A DNA stretch of 64,000 bases, from assembly GCA_022826005.1 (NCBI GenBank), contig JAJDVT010000084.1, forward strand, positions 25,594 through 89,593, given 5' to 3'. Source of the DNA: Gemmatimonadota bacterium. GTDB lineage: Bacteria > Gemmatimonadota > Gemmatimonadetes > Longimicrobiales > Gaopeijiaceae. Both the position numbers and the translations under genes were made by a program. This document shows, in pieces, positions 16,535 to 26,207 of this stretch. The notes beneath the pieces are model-generated. The model made no database searches and was not told where the DNA came from. It worked only from the letters and a program-made list of their open reading frames with translations. Position 1 is the stretch's first letter. The number at the start of each line of letters is the position of its first letter.

Positions 16535-18910
16535 CTACGAGATCGGCCGCCTCCCCTTGTACCTCACGACGAAGAACCCCTCCCCTCCCGAGGTCACCAC
16601 GACGATCCCCGACTCGAAGAACGGGTAGTTGCTCCACGACCCGTTCATGGACGGGAAATCCTCTCCCGGGACGGTGTCGAAAAAGCCCGTCGGGCGCGGG
16701 TTCTCCCGGTCCGAGATGTCGAAGACGCGCAGGCCGCTGTTGTAGTTCGACTGGTACATCAGGTCGCCCACGATGTACAGGTTGTGATCGCTGGAGGTGT
16801 TGTCGGAGAAATACTCCTTGACCAGGATCGGCTCGTCGAGGTCCGCGACATCGTAAATGAGGGTGCGGGTGTTCGACACCTGGCCCCCGGTCTCGTCCAG
16901 CTCGTCGTTCATGTAGAACCAGGCCTGGTCATCGGTGAGCCAGCCCTGGTGCGTGTAGCCGACGTTGGGGTACTCCGCCACCGAGAGCGCGACCGGGTTC
17001 TCCTTGTCGGTAACATCGGCGATGCTGAGGCCCGTCTCGTTGGAGCCGAAGCAGATCTCCTTGCCGTGGTGCTCCGTATCGGGTCCGCGATAGACGACGC
17101 ACTGGGCGTCGTGCGAATACCCCGTGTTGTTCCTGCCCGTCCTCTCGTCGGCGAAGCAGCCGGCGAAGGTCGGATTCTTCGGGTCGCGGATGTCGATCAT
17201 GTGAAGGCCGCCGCCGCAGCTCTCGCCGCCGGCACCCGCCCCGACCGCGTACGCGAAGCCGGTCTCCTCGTTGATCACGATGTTGTGCACGGCGCTGACG
17301 AGGTCGTAGTGCGCGTCCATGGTGAGCTCCAGCGGCTCCCCGTCGTACTCCCGCAGTCTCGTCAGATCCAGGACCTGCATGCCGTGCTCGGGCGCACCGT
17401 CGGAGACGATGTACACGTGGTCGCTGTAGACCTTCATGTCACGCCAGCTCGAGGTCGGCGTACCCTCCGTCCTGGGGAGGTTCCCGACGAGGAACGGATT
17501 GGGCGGGTCGGTGACATCGACGAACGAGGTGCCATCGGTGCGGCCCACGATCGCATAGTCCCGGTTGGTCTCCGGGTCGGTCCAGCCCCAGATGTCGTTG
17601 ACGCGCACGCCACGCCCGCCGCCCAGCTGCGACACCGGCATGTAGGCCACAAGGTCCACTTCGTTGCAGCCGAAGACGGTGGCTTCGCCGTCGGCACAGG
17701 CGACCTCGCCGCCCAGTACCGGCTCGATCTCGAGCACATCCTTGAAGACGGTGGAGCCCTCGGACCAGCTGCCCGGGCCGCCATCCAGGATGAGCGCGTT
17801 GCCCATGCCGTTGTCGCCGGCGGGATTGCCGGCGACGAGCACCCCGCCCTCGTACGCGAGCCGGCCGCCCAGCTGCGAGCCGTCCGACCCGCTGTGCACC
17901 CTTTGAACCGGTCCCGGTCCGGAATCATCCAGGGCCAGCTCAAAGATCGCGCCCCGTTGACCGTCCACACCCGGCGCGCCCACCCAAACGGTGGCGCCGT
18001 CGGTGGTCAACGTGGCGCCGAAGCGGTCCTGGGGCACGGGGTCGGGCGCCTGCATGCGGCCGCTCTCTGCCCATGCGTCGCCATCGCGCTCGAACACGAT
18101 GACGCGGCCGGGATGTACCGACGGGTTGCCCGCCGAAACGAGGACGCGATCACCCGCCAAAGCCACTGCGGCACCGAAGAAGGAGGCCGGGCCGTCCGGG
18201 TTCGGAAGTTCGCCCGTGGCGCTCCAGCCATCGGGACCGGGCTCATAGACGAAGGCCGCACCCGCGAGCGGCCCGGCGCGCGAAGCACCGATCACCAGCA
18301 TCTCGTCCCCCAGGGCGAGCGATCCTCCGAAGCGGGAAAGCCGGTTGAAGGGAGACTCGAGCAGGGCCTCCTGCGCCCACCCGTCACCCGTGTCCCGGAA
18401 GACGAGAACCACGCCATCGACCGGAAGAGCGTTCGGCTCCGGCGGCAGCGATGCGGCTACCGCGGCCAGATCCCCGTAGAGAACCACGTTTCCCAGTTGC
18501 GCACCCTCCGGGAGGCCTTCCGGAACAATCGTGCCCTCCGGAGTCCAGCCATCCGCCGTCCTGGAGAAGACATGGATCCGTCCGGTCGCTCCATCGTTCG
18601 AATTCGCCGCAACCACCACCAGACGCCCTCCCGTCGCGGCCACGCTCGTGCCGAACCCGCCACCCACGGCCGCATCCGGATTCATGATTGCGCCCGTCTC
18701 CGTCCACTCCCCGCCGTTCTTCGCGTAGGTGTAGACGCAGCCTCCGGTCGCACCGCCGCAATTCGGAAACCCGACCATCACCTCCCCGCCGGCTACCGCA
18801 ACCGATCTCCCGTAGCCCTGCGCCTGTGAGCTGGCCGGGTACAGGCCAACGAGGGCAAAAGCAGGAAGAACAACGCCGAATACAGTCTTCATGTCGTTCA
18901 CCAGGTTCAT
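16535..18910 (-). CDS. Secreted choice-of-anchor B family protein (copy 1)
   Basis: A 791-residue exported protein. Start at ATG 18910 is supported by AAGGAG 10 nt upstream. It has a signal peptide (cut near SSQAQ), then FG-GAP-like propeller repeats (about residues 25-370) and a choice-of-anchor B/LVIVD region with DPETNRDYAIVGRTDGTS, HNIVINEETGFAYAVG, MIDIRDPKNPTFAGCFAD and DHNLYIVGDLMYQSNYNSG. The function of the family is unknown; it is presumably cell-surface or secreted. It follows a lipoprotein gene by 62 bp. A close paralogue lies at 26208-28619; both C-terminal halves are nearly superimposable. Confidence 0.85.
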   Translation of the reverse strand: MNLVNDMKTVFGVVLPAFALVGLYPASSQAQGYGRSVAVAGGEVMVGFPNCGGATGGCVYTYAKNGGEWTETGAIMNPDAAVGGGFGTSVAATGGRLVVVAANSNDGATGRIHVFSRTADGWTPEGTIVPEGLPEGAQLGNVVLYGDLAAVAASLPPEPNALPVDGVVLVFRDTGDGWAQEALLESPFNRLSRFGGSLALGDEMLVIGASRAGPLAGAAFVYEPGPDGWSATGELPNPDGPASFFGAAVALAGDRVLVSAGNPSVHPGRVIVFERDGDAWAESGRMQAPDPVPQDRFGATLTTDGATVWVGAPGVDGQRGAIFELALDDSGPGPVQRVHSGSDGSQLGGRLAYEGGVLVAGNPAGDNGMGNALILDGGPGSWSEGSTVFKDVLEIEPVLGGEVACADGEATVFGCNEVDLVAYMPVSQLGGGRGVRVNDIWGWTDPETNRDYAIVGRTDGTSFVDVTDPPNPFLVGNLPRTEGTPTSSWRDMKVYSDHVYIVSDGAPEHGMQVLDLTRLREYDGEPLELTMDAHYDLVSAVHNIVINEETGFAYAVGAGAGGESCGGGLHMIDIRDPKNPTFAGCFADERTGRNNTGYSHDAQCVVYRGPDTEHHGKEICFGSNETGLSIADVTDKENPVALSVAEYPNVGYTHQGWLTDDQAWFYMNDELDETGGQVSNTRTLIYDVADLDEPILVKEYFSDNTSSDHNLYIVGDLMYQSNYNSGLRVFDISDRENPRPTGFFDTVPGEDFPSMNGSWSNYPFFESGIVVVTSGGEGFFVVRYKGRRPIS

Positions 18911-18972
18911 TCTGCACGCGCTCCTTGTAGCACGGGTTTCTGTTGGGCGGGGTCGGTGACGCGGACCACTGG

Positions 18973-19839
18973 TCAGTTCACCAGCCGCAGCTTCGAGGGT
19001 CCGGCCATGGTCATGGACATCGACATGCCCATCATCGACATGGATCCGTCCATGGTGCGGACGAGGTCCGCGGCGACAACCAGTCCGCGCTCGGCGTCCC
19101 AGAGAATGAAGCCGTCCAGGGTGCTGCTCATGTCCATGGGCATCGTCTGGCCGGCCTCTTCCACCGAGGTTTGCACGCTCACGACGTTGCTCAGCGTGAT
19201 CTTCCGGAGCGTACGGCCATCGACGAGGGTATCTCCCAGGAGTGTGTAGTTGTAGATGGTGGTGTCTTCCCCCATGCCGGGAAGGGGAACCGGCAAGCCG
19301 AGCGCCTCCAGGTCCAACGATTCGATCACCGTGTCGGCCCACATGTCGCCGGGTTGCAAGCGGCGGTCGGGAAAACGCGGGAACATTTCCTGAGCGTTGA
19401 ACTGGAAGGGCATTGACGTAGGGAGGTCGGCACCCGTGACCTCGGGCGTCGATATCATCTCCACATCGCCGAGCGGGCCGACTACAAACTCCAGATCGCC
19501 GGATATGTCCACCCCGCTCATGTCCACGTTGCCCAGCATGGTACTGGCCATGCTCGACGAATAGTCCGACACCGTGCCGGTGGCGCGCACGCCGCCGGAA
19601 TCCGCCGCAAAGGTCAATTCAACCGTGCTGGCGGATGACATGGCCATATCCATTTCCCCGTCGGGCATACCAATGATCATGGTGGTGGTGTCGGCCAGCC
19701 GGTATGTGGCCGTGGGGGGTGTCGGGACTTCGTACCTGTACGAATCGCCGGCCGCGGCGGATTCGCCGGGGGCGGGCCCCCCGGAGGCGCACGCGGCGAA
19801 GAGTGTTGCGGCGGCGGCAAGGAAAGTTCGGTTCGACAC
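18973..19839 (-). CDS. Lipoprotein of unknown function
   Basis: A 288-residue predicted lipoprotein with lipobox LFAAC at residues 13-17. The mature part is beta-rich with many T, S, D and M residues and no motif I recognise; the C-terminus is strikingly Met-rich (MDGSMSMMGMSMSMTM). Similar 'DUF6263-like' envelope proteins exist but I cannot confirm the family. It lies 12 bp downstream of arsM and 62 bp upstream of the choice-of-anchor B gene, so it probably shares their transcript. Confidence 0.75.
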   Translation of the reverse strand: MSNRTFLAAAATLFAACASGGPAPGESAAAGDSYRYEVPTPPTATYRLADTTTMIIGMPDGEMDMAMSSASTVELTFAADSGGVRATGTVSDYSSSMASTMLGNVDMSGVDISGDLEFVVGPLGDVEMISTPEVTGADLPTSMPFQFNAQEMFPRFPDRRLQPGDMWADTVIESLDLEALGLPVPLPGMGEDTTIYNYTLLGDTLVDGRTLRKITLSNVVSVQTSVEEAGQTMPMDMSSTLDGFILWDAERGLVVAADLVRTMDGSMSMMGMSMSMTMAGPSKLRLVN

Positions 19840-19851
19840 GGGTGATTCCTT

Positions 19852-20766
19852 TCAGTTTCGGTAATCGTTGGCGGGAGATGCGCCATCCCCCTTCACTGCT
19901 GCGATCGTCCCGCCGTGGATCGACTCCACGAAGGCGCGCACCTCGGCCTCGCGGTCCGGATCCCGGCGAAAGACTGCCTGCACCCGGGGATCGGCCAGGA
20001 TGTGTTCGCCCGGGTAGCGCTGCAGCGGCTCCACGCGGACGCCCGAGAACCCCGCGGCGGCCAGATCCGCCTCGTACTCCCGCACCGTCACGGGGAGACA
20101 GCCGACCAGCGAGTCGGGCGACGCGGCGACGAAGTCCGGCACCTCCCGGTCCGACACCAGGTCCGAGATCATCACGCGGCCGCCCGGCTTCAGCACACGC
20201 ATCACCTCTGCGAGTACGCGCGGGCGGTTGGCCGAGAGGTTCAGCACGCAGTTCGAGATGACGATATCCACCACCCCGTCGGGCACCGGCAGCGCCTCTA
20301 TCTCGCCCAAGCGGAACTCCACGTTCCCGTACCCGCCCTTGCGCGCGTTGTGGCGGGCCCGCTCCAGCATCTCCGGGGTCATGTCCACCCCGATCACACG
20401 CCCCTTCGGTCCCACCCGGGCGGCAGCGAGGAAGCAGTCGAAGCCCGCGCCGGAGCCGAGGTCGAGCACGGTCTCGCCGGGGGCCAGCGAGGCAAGCGCG
20501 ACCGGGTTGCCGCAGCCGAGGCCGAGGTTCGCGCCGTCGGGGACGCTGGCCAGCTCCGCCTCGTCGTATCCGACGGCGCAGCCGAGTTCGGCGGCGGATG
20601 AGCCGTCGGCATCCGCGGTGCCGCTCGCATCGGCATGGACCCCGGCGGTGCCAACCGAGCCATTCGACGGAACTCCGCAACCCGACGGTCCGCAGCAGCC
20701 ATCGCCCTGCGTCGCGGCTCTCGCGTATCGTTCACGGACGGCGCTGCGCCGTTCGGCTGTGTTCAT
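19852..20766 (-). CDS. arsM: Arsenite methyltransferase
   Basis: A 304-residue SAM-dependent methyltransferase of the ArsM family, which methylates arsenite to organic arsenicals in the cytoplasm. It has the family N-terminal GCCGPSGCG cysteines, the SAM motif LDLGSGAGFD, VDMTPEM, and the ISNCVLNLS block whose Cys is a conserved arsenic ligand. The start was placed at ATG 20766 because MNTAERRSAVRERY begins the conserved part. No arsR, arsC or arsenic pump is next to it; the neighbours are an MFS transporter (upstream) and a lipoprotein. Confidence 0.9.
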   Translation of the reverse strand: MNTAERRSAVRERYARAATQGDGCCGPSGCGVPSNGSVGTAGVHADASGTADADGSSAAELGCAVGYDEAELASVPDGANLGLGCGNPVALASLAPGETVLDLGSGAGFDCFLAAARVGPKGRVIGVDMTPEMLERARHNARKGGYGNVEFRLGEIEALPVPDGVVDIVISNCVLNLSANRPRVLAEVMRVLKPGGRVMISDLVSDREVPDFVAASPDSLVGCLPVTVREYEADLAAAGFSGVRVEPLQRYPGEHILADPRVQAVFRRDPDREAEVRAFVESIHGGTIAAVKGDGASPANDYRN

Positions 20767-20800
20767 GGTCGTCGTCTCCCGTGGGTCCGGCACATGGAAT

Positions 20801-22033
20801 CTACGCGGTTTCCGCCCGCGCCCTCGGGTCCTTCACCCGCTGCAGCAGGATCAGCCCGATCAGGAAGAAGGCGGTCAGCACCAGGAAACCGGGGCGCTGG
20901 TTGCCGCCGGCGAGGTAGGTGACCCCCCCGAAGAGCAGCGGCCCGAGTACCGACGACGACCTGCCACACAGCGCGTAGAAGCCGAACAGCTCCGCCTCCC
21001 TGCCGTCCGGGATCAGGGACGCCATCAGCGCCCGGCTGGCCGACTGGACCGAGCCCAGACCGAACCCGGCGGCGATCGCCAAGCCGTAGAAGACGTTCGG
21101 ATCCTCGACGAAGTAGGCGAAGATTCCCGCCGCCACCCAAAGGCAGAGCACGCCCGTCAGCACCTTCTTGGGCCCGAGCGTGTCGGTGGGCTTCGCCAGC
21201 GCGAACGCCCCGGCCATGGCGGAGAACTGGACGATGAGGAAGAGAACGATCACCTGCTGCAGGTCGAAGCCGAAGGTTCCCTGCGCGATCACCGCGGCCA
21301 TCACGATGATGGTCAGCACCCCGTCGATATAGAAGAAGAACGCGACCAGGAACCGACGCAGGTTTGCGTAGCCCCACACCTCGGCGGCGATCCGCCTGAA
21401 GTCGGCAATCCCCTTCTTCGCAGCCTGGGCGATAGCCATCCCTCCCCTGGTGTCCTTCGGCAGGAAGAGGAACGCCGGAATCGAGAAGACCGCGAAGTAG
21501 GCGATGACGATCAGCCAGACGATTTCCAACTGTCCGGCCCGCGCGAACGAGAGCACGAGCAGCAGGCCGAGCGCCGATCCGAGGTAACCCAGACCGTAGC
21601 CGTGGCCCGACGTGCGACCCAGACGTTCCGGCGGGACGATGTCCGGCAGGTAGGCGTTGTAGAAGACGTTCGCGCTCTCGAATCCGACGTTCGCGATGAT
21701 AAAGAAGAGGAAGCCGGCGACGATCATCCCCGGCCCCAGCGTCGTCATCAACGCCACACCGATCAGGCAGATGGCCACATAGAACACCAGAAAGCGCTTG
21801 CGGGCGCCGCTCCGATCCGCGATCGCGCCCAGAAGCGGCGAGGTGCAGGCGACGATCAGCGCCGAAGCCGCGACCGCCCAGCCCCACCAGAGTTCACCGA
21901 GGCCCTCTTCCCCACCGACAACCGTGCCCCGGTAGAAGAATGGGAACACGACCGTCGTAACGACCGCCGGAAAGATGGAGTTCGCGAAGTCGTACAGCAC
22001 CCACGACCGAACGGTGCGTTTGTCGTAGCTCAC
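20801..22033 (-). CDS. MFS transporter, UMF1/Atg22-like
   Basis: A 410-residue integral membrane protein with about 12 hydrophobic segments. The N-terminal SWVLYDFANSIFP and the later FFFYIDGVLTII are characteristic of the UMF1 (vacuole effluxer Atg22-like) branch of the major facilitator superfamily. Substrate is unknown; bacterial members are often called amino-acid or drug transporters without proof. It ends 34 bp before arsM, so it may be co-transcribed, but the family does not suggest arsenic transport. Confidence 0.88.
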   Translation of the reverse strand: MSYDKRTVRSWVLYDFANSIFPAVVTTVVFPFFYRGTVVGGEEGLGELWWGWAVAASALIVACTSPLLGAIADRSGARKRFLVFYVAICLIGVALMTTLGPGMIVAGFLFFIIANVGFESANVFYNAYLPDIVPPERLGRTSGHGYGLGYLGSALGLLLVLSFARAGQLEIVWLIVIAYFAVFSIPAFLFLPKDTRGGMAIAQAAKKGIADFRRIAAEVWGYANLRRFLVAFFFYIDGVLTIIVMAAVIAQGTFGFDLQQVIVLFLIVQFSAMAGAFALAKPTDTLGPKKVLTGVLCLWVAAGIFAYFVEDPNVFYGLAIAAGFGLGSVQSASRALMASLIPDGREAELFGFYALCGRSSSVLGPLLFGGVTYLAGGNQRPGFLVLTAFFLIGLILLQRVKDPRARAETA

Positions 22034-22115
22034 GGGCAGGCTTCCTGGTTGTGCGAGCGGTCTCTTTCCCGCGGACCTTGCCTGCCCCGCGGGCCTTGGT
22101 GCCTGGTGCGGGGAA

Positions 22116-22388
22116 CTACTGCCCCCGCGCCTTCTTGACGCCGACGGCGACGCCGGTGCCGACCCCCAGTCCCACGATCACCGCGGGGAGCACCGGCACA
22201 GCCACGAAGGGAAGAACTCCCAGGGCTCCGACCGCTACGGCCGTCGCCCCGCCGGATGCCAGCCCCAGCGCTGTGGCCGGCTTCTCGACGATGCTCGTGT
22301 AGCGAAGCTTGCGGCTCACCCAATTCTTCGACTTGACGTGTCCGAAGAGCCCCGCGGCTCCCGCGACGCCCAATCCGATCAATGACAT
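22116..22388 (-). CDS. Small Gly/Ala/Val-rich membrane protein
   Basis: A 90-residue protein with one short hydrophobic stretch at the N-terminus (IGLGVAGAAGLFG) and a long one near residues 45-82, ending in basic KKARGQ. It is probably membrane-inserted. AAGGA lies 11 nt before the ATG. I do not recognise a family; it sits 82 bp upstream of the MFS gene on the same strand. Confidence 0.55.
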   Translation of the reverse strand: MSLIGLGVAGAAGLFGHVKSKNWVSRKLRYTSIVEKPATALGLASGGATAVAVGALGVLPFVAVPVLPAVIVGLGVGTGVAVGVKKARGQ

Positions 22389-22499
22389 TTTCTTCTGATC
22401 CTTTCCCGGGACTAGATCCCGCGTCGTTTGGGCGCCCCTACGCCTTTCTGCGCCCGAACGTTTCCTGCGCGGCGGGCACGTGGGTCCACTTCGCCGCCC

Positions 22500-23012
22500 T
22501 CACGACGGCTGCTCCATCTCCGCCCAGGCCCGGCTGACCTGGGTGGACACGTCCTGGAGCGCGAAGATCGACGCAGCGTCCAGCTTGCGGCTGATGTCGG
22601 GGCCGACGAGGTGCTTCAGGAATCGCAGCGGTTCCTGGAAGTCCGCGTCAAAGAGCGGGTCGGGGCCCCGGTTCAGGTTCTCCATGATCCGCAGTGCAAG
22701 GTAGGTGTCATCGAGGAGTCCGGCCATTCCCTTGGTCATCTCGGGAATCAGGTCGACCGGGTTGACGAAATAGCGCGCGGCATGCTCCAGCAGCGGCATG
22801 ACCACCACGGTGAGGCCCCGCTCCTCCGCGGCCTGGGCGGCGCGCGCCAACAGGAGCGGGACGGTCTCGACCACCTCGACGGCCACGGAAGCCGCTTCCG
22901 CCACCTCCTGGTCGGTCGATCCCGGCCAGGTGGCGCGCACGAACTCCTCCAGTTCGCCGCGGTCCCGCACCTTCGCGCTCTCGATGACGGCGCGAACGTC
23001 GGCGAGGTTCAC
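22500..23012 (-). CDS. DUF1232/YkvA-like protein
   Basis: A 170-residue protein whose middle has the DUF1232 signature: ARYFVNPVDLIPEMTKGMAGLLDDTYLALR, here summarised by NPVDLIPE and LLDDTYLAL near residues 85-110. Flanking helices are charged. Function of the family is unknown. The GTG start at 23012 is supported by a strong GGGAGGT ribosome site 5 nt upstream and overlaps the stop of the FG-GAP gene by 4 nt (GTGA), so translation is coupled. Confidence 0.78.
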   Translation of the reverse strand: MNLADVRAVIESAKVRDRGELEEFVRATWPGSTDQEVAEAASVAVEVVETVPLLLARAAQAAEERGLTVVVMPLLEHAARYFVNPVDLIPEMTKGMAGLLDDTYLALRIMENLNRGPDPLFDADFQEPLRFLKHLVGPDISRKLDAASIFALQDVSTQVSRAWAEMEQPS

Positions 23013-24943
23013 CCGGCACCTCCCACGCGCCGGTAGAACACGAGGCCGCCGCCTATCCCGCCCGCCAGGAGGTCGAGATCGCCGTCGCCGTCCAGGTCGG
23101 CGAACACCGGGGTGGTGAAGGCGGGCACCGGGACGGGGATCGGGTCCGTTTCCACGAAGACCGGCTCCCGGGGCGACCCCTCGTTGAGGAAGATTCGCAC
23201 CCCCTCTATCTCGTAGCCGACGGCGAGATCGAGGTCGCCGTCGGCGTCCAGATCGACCAGTCTGGGGACGCTGCGGCGCCCGAGGTCGATGTCCTGGTAC
23301 TCGTCCGAGACGAGCTCGAAGGCAGGGGCGCCGGGCCCGCCGTCGTTCCGGTAGTAGTTCAGCGCGCCGGATGACTCGCCGACGAGCAGGTCGAGGTCGC
23401 CGTCGGCGTCGAGGTCTCCCAGCGTCGGGGTGGTGTAGCGCCCCCGGGAGAGTGTGGCGACGGCGGAATCGACGAGCGTCCACCGCGGCAGGATCCCGCC
23501 CGCGCCGCCCCCGGGCCCGTCGTTGCGGTAGTAGGCCATCCGGTCGCTCCAGCTGCCCATCACGACATCCTCGTCTCCGTCGCCGTCCAGGTCGCCGAAG
23601 GCCGGTGCATAGTGGTACTGGTCGGCGAGCCCCGGGACCGCGCCCCGCGCCGTGAAGGCGGGAGCGGTGGCCGAGCCCGTGTTCTCCAGTACGTAGAGGT
23701 GACCCCTGCGGTTGTTCACGGTGTCGATCTTGTTGGAGATCAGGAGGTCGAGGTCGCCGTCGGCATCCAGGTCGGTGAGCGCCGGGAAGGACTCGCTGCC
23801 CACGTCCACGGTGCGGATCAGCCGCGAGGTCACCACCCGGAACGCGCCGTCCGCGCCCTGTTCGAACTGGTAGAGGTTCTCCACCCCGGAGGTCTTGGGG
23901 TCGAAGGCGCCGCCCAGGACTCCCATGACGAGGTCCATGTCGCCGTCGCGGTCGACGTCGCCGAGGGCGGGAGCATTGTAGCCGGAGGTGCCGACCGGGT
24001 CGCCGAGCGGGAAGGGGCGCGGGGTGCCCCGCAGCACGGGGGTCGCGCAGGTGCCGGTGTTCTCGATGAGGAGGAGGCCGGGTTCGAAGAAATCGCCCCA
24101 GAAGAGGTCGTGGTCGCCGTCCTGGTCCACGTCCTCGAGCGCCATGGTGTTCGCGCCGTGCAGGCTCCCCTGGAAGGCGCCGATGATCTCGATGTCCTCG
24201 AAGGAATCCGTGATGTGACGGAAGCGCGGCACGCCGTCGCCGTCCACGGTCTCGGCCTCGTAGCGCGTGATGGTCCCCGTGAGGCGGCCGATGAGCAGGT
24301 CGAGGAAGCCGTCGCAGTCGATGTCGGCGGCGTTGGGGATGTTCTGGCGGTCGGAGAAGATGGCCTCGCCGGCTACGTCGCGCAGGGTGTCGGTGGCAAG
24401 CACGTAGGAAGCCGGCCCCGACCCGCCGTCGTTGCGGTAGTACCGGATGTAGCTGTAGGGTTCCTCGGCCAGGAGGTCGAGGTCGCCGTCCAGATCGACG
24501 TCAACGAAGCGGAACCACTCGCCGACCGCGAGGTCCTCGTAGCTGTCGGTCACCCACCGGTAGTCGGGCGCGCCCCCGGTGGAGACGTTGCGGAAGAACA
24601 TCACCCGGTTGGAGCGCTCCTGCAGGAAGAGGTCGAGGTCGCCGTCGCCGTCCGCGTCGGCGAGCTGGGGGCGCGGCAGGTTGAAGCCGCCGAGGAAGGG
24701 GTGGCCGATCAACTCGCCGCTCGCGTCCCGGAACTCGATGCCGTACACGACGCGCTCCCAGGCGCCGGGGTCTCCGACGCGCGCGCCGGCCGACCGGGGC
24801 TGGGCGGTGGTGGCCAGGAGGCCGGTGGCGGATCCGAGTGTGGCGAGCATGGCGATGGCGCACGGCCACGCGGCCCGCCCGCGCTTCATGCCCAACGCGG
24901 CCGCCCGCCGCGAGCCGGCACGCCCAACCGGGACCGCTTTCAT
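23009..24943 (-). CDS. Secreted FG-GAP/VCBS repeat protein
   Basis: A 644-residue exported protein with a signal region around residues 26-48. It carries about ten calcium-binding repeats of the type DADGDGDLDLL (ADADGDGDLDLF, DLDGDLDLL, DRDGDMDLV, DLDGDGDEDVV and so on), each about 55-60 residues apart with a YYRNDGG or similar turn, as expected for a seven-bladed or larger integrin-like propeller. There is no obvious enzyme domain. The stop overlaps the DUF1232 gene; its own ATG at 24943 lies 11 bp after the stop of the YVTN gene. An internal ATG at 24889 is an alternative start. Confidence 0.85.
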   Translation of the reverse strand: MKAVPVGRAGSRRAAALGMKRGRAAWPCAIAMLATLGSATGLLATTAQPRSAGARVGDPGAWERVVYGIEFRDASGELIGHPFLGGFNLPRPQLADADGDGDLDLFLQERSNRVMFFRNVSTGGAPDYRWVTDSYEDLAVGEWFRFVDVDLDGDLDLLAEEPYSYIRYYRNDGGSGPASYVLATDTLRDVAGEAIFSDRQNIPNAADIDCDGFLDLLIGRLTGTITRYEAETVDGDGVPRFRHITDSFEDIEIIGAFQGSLHGANTMALEDVDQDGDHDLFWGDFFEPGLLLIENTGTCATPVLRGTPRPFPLGDPVGTSGYNAPALGDVDRDGDMDLVMGVLGGAFDPKTSGVENLYQFEQGADGAFRVVTSRLIRTVDVGSESFPALTDLDADGDLDLLISNKIDTVNNRRGHLYVLENTGSATAPAFTARGAVPGLADQYHYAPAFGDLDGDGDEDVVMGSWSDRMAYYRNDGPGGGAGGILPRWTLVDSAVATLSRGRYTTPTLGDLDADGDLDLLVGESSGALNYYRNDGGPGAPAFELVSDEYQDIDLGRRSVPRLVDLDADGDLDLAVGYEIEGVRIFLNEGSPREPVFVETDPIPVPVPAFTTPVFADLDGDGDLDLLAGGIGGGLVFYRRVGGAG

Positions 24944-24954
24944 CGTCCGCCCCA

Positions 24955-26064
24955 CTATCCCGCGGGCCCGATCGAGATGCCGGCCGGATAGGTGCCTACC
25001 TCGATCACCTTCACGACCTCGAAGGTCTCCAGGTCGATCTTCACCACCGTGCCCACGTCGGCGTTGTTCTCGACCTCGGCCATGGGAGTGTAGGTCCCCT
25101 TGAGGTTGCGGTTCGACACGAACAGGTAGCGCCCGTCGGCGGTGACCGCGGCGCCGTGCGGCTCCACGATCCCCTCGCCACCGAGCCGCCGGGTCACGGT
25201 CCATCCCGCGGTCTCCACCTCGACGATCTCGTCGTCGTCCTTCGCGCCGAAATAGACATGCGCGCCATCGTGCGAAAAGACGGGATGCCACGGCTGCGTA
25301 CCCACGTCCACCTCCGCGACCAGCGCGAGGTCCGGGCTCGCCGCGTCGAAAACCAGGAGCTTCCCCGTAAGCTGCGTGGTAGCGACGAGATGGGCGCGGT
25401 CGGGGGACAGCGCAAACTGCACCAGCGTGTGCGGCGGGCCGTCAACGCCGGCCAGCTCGGGATCGCCGGACTCCCCGTCCACCACCGCGATGCTGTTCTC
25501 CACCAGCGACGCCGAGAAGACCCGGTTCGCCTCCGGGTCCACCATCAGGGCATGTGGCCGCGCGAAAAAGACATCCAGCTCCTCGATGCTCATGTCCGCG
25601 GGGTCGATGGCGCCGATCCGCTGTGGGGGGTTCACCGCCATCATCGAGCGCCCGACGTAGAGCAGGTTGGCCGCCGGATCGAACGAGAGCAGGCCGGGCG
25701 TCTCGAAGGGCGCCTGCGAGACGAGCTCGAAGTCCGAATTGAACCGCAGGACGTTCCCGCCACCGATCAGCGACACGTACCAGTGTTCCCCGTCGGGGTC
25801 GGGCGCGGTGTGGTGCGGGCGGCTGTTCATGTCGAAGCCGAGCGCGGTCACGTCCACCGTGCGGATGACTTCACCCGACGCCGCGTCGATCACCGACACG
25901 CTCGCCGACGACTGGTTCGCCACGTAGACGCGCTCGCCCCCGGGGGCGGGGGCGGCGGCCTGCTCCGCGCACGCCCACGACAGAACGGCGACTGGGACCA
26001 CCGCGAGGCCCGCGGCAAGAAGTCTTCCTGTAATCCTTACTTTACCAAATGTCATGTTAACCAT
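24955..26064 (-). CDS. YVTN-type beta-propeller lipoprotein
   Basis: A 369-residue exported protein. The hydrophobic segment LLAAGLAVVPVAVLSWAC ends in a plausible lipobox cysteine. The rest has YVTN repeats (RVYVANQSSASVSVID, NLLYVGRS, RYLFVSNRN) of a seven-bladed propeller. Binding partner unknown. The ATG at 26064 was chosen because it has GGAA just upstream; a second ATG three codons later is equally possible. It is followed closely by the FG-GAP and DUF1232 genes, so the three form an operon of envelope propeller proteins. Confidence 0.82.
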   Translation of the reverse strand: MVNMTFGKVRITGRLLAAGLAVVPVAVLSWACAEQAAAPAPGGERVYVANQSSASVSVIDAASGEVIRTVDVTALGFDMNSRPHHTAPDPDGEHWYVSLIGGGNVLRFNSDFELVSQAPFETPGLLSFDPAANLLYVGRSMMAVNPPQRIGAIDPADMSIEELDVFFARPHALMVDPEANRVFSASLVENSIAVVDGESGDPELAGVDGPPHTLVQFALSPDRAHLVATTQLTGKLLVFDAASPDLALVAEVDVGTQPWHPVFSHDGAHVYFGAKDDDEIVEVETAGWTVTRRLGGEGIVEPHGAAVTADGRYLFVSNRNLKGTYTPMAEVENNADVGTVVKIDLETFEVVKVIEVGTYPAGISIGPAG

Positions 26065-26207
26065 ACTTTTCCGGCGCGGGGGCGATCCCCCGGCCTGGGA
26101 GCCGACCTCCAAGCCCCGGGCGCCGACCGCCCACTTGGGAGCCGACTCCCCAGCTCTGGGCCGACGCCAGGCCCGGAGCCAGCCGTGTGCGCGGGTTGAA
26201 AGTCATG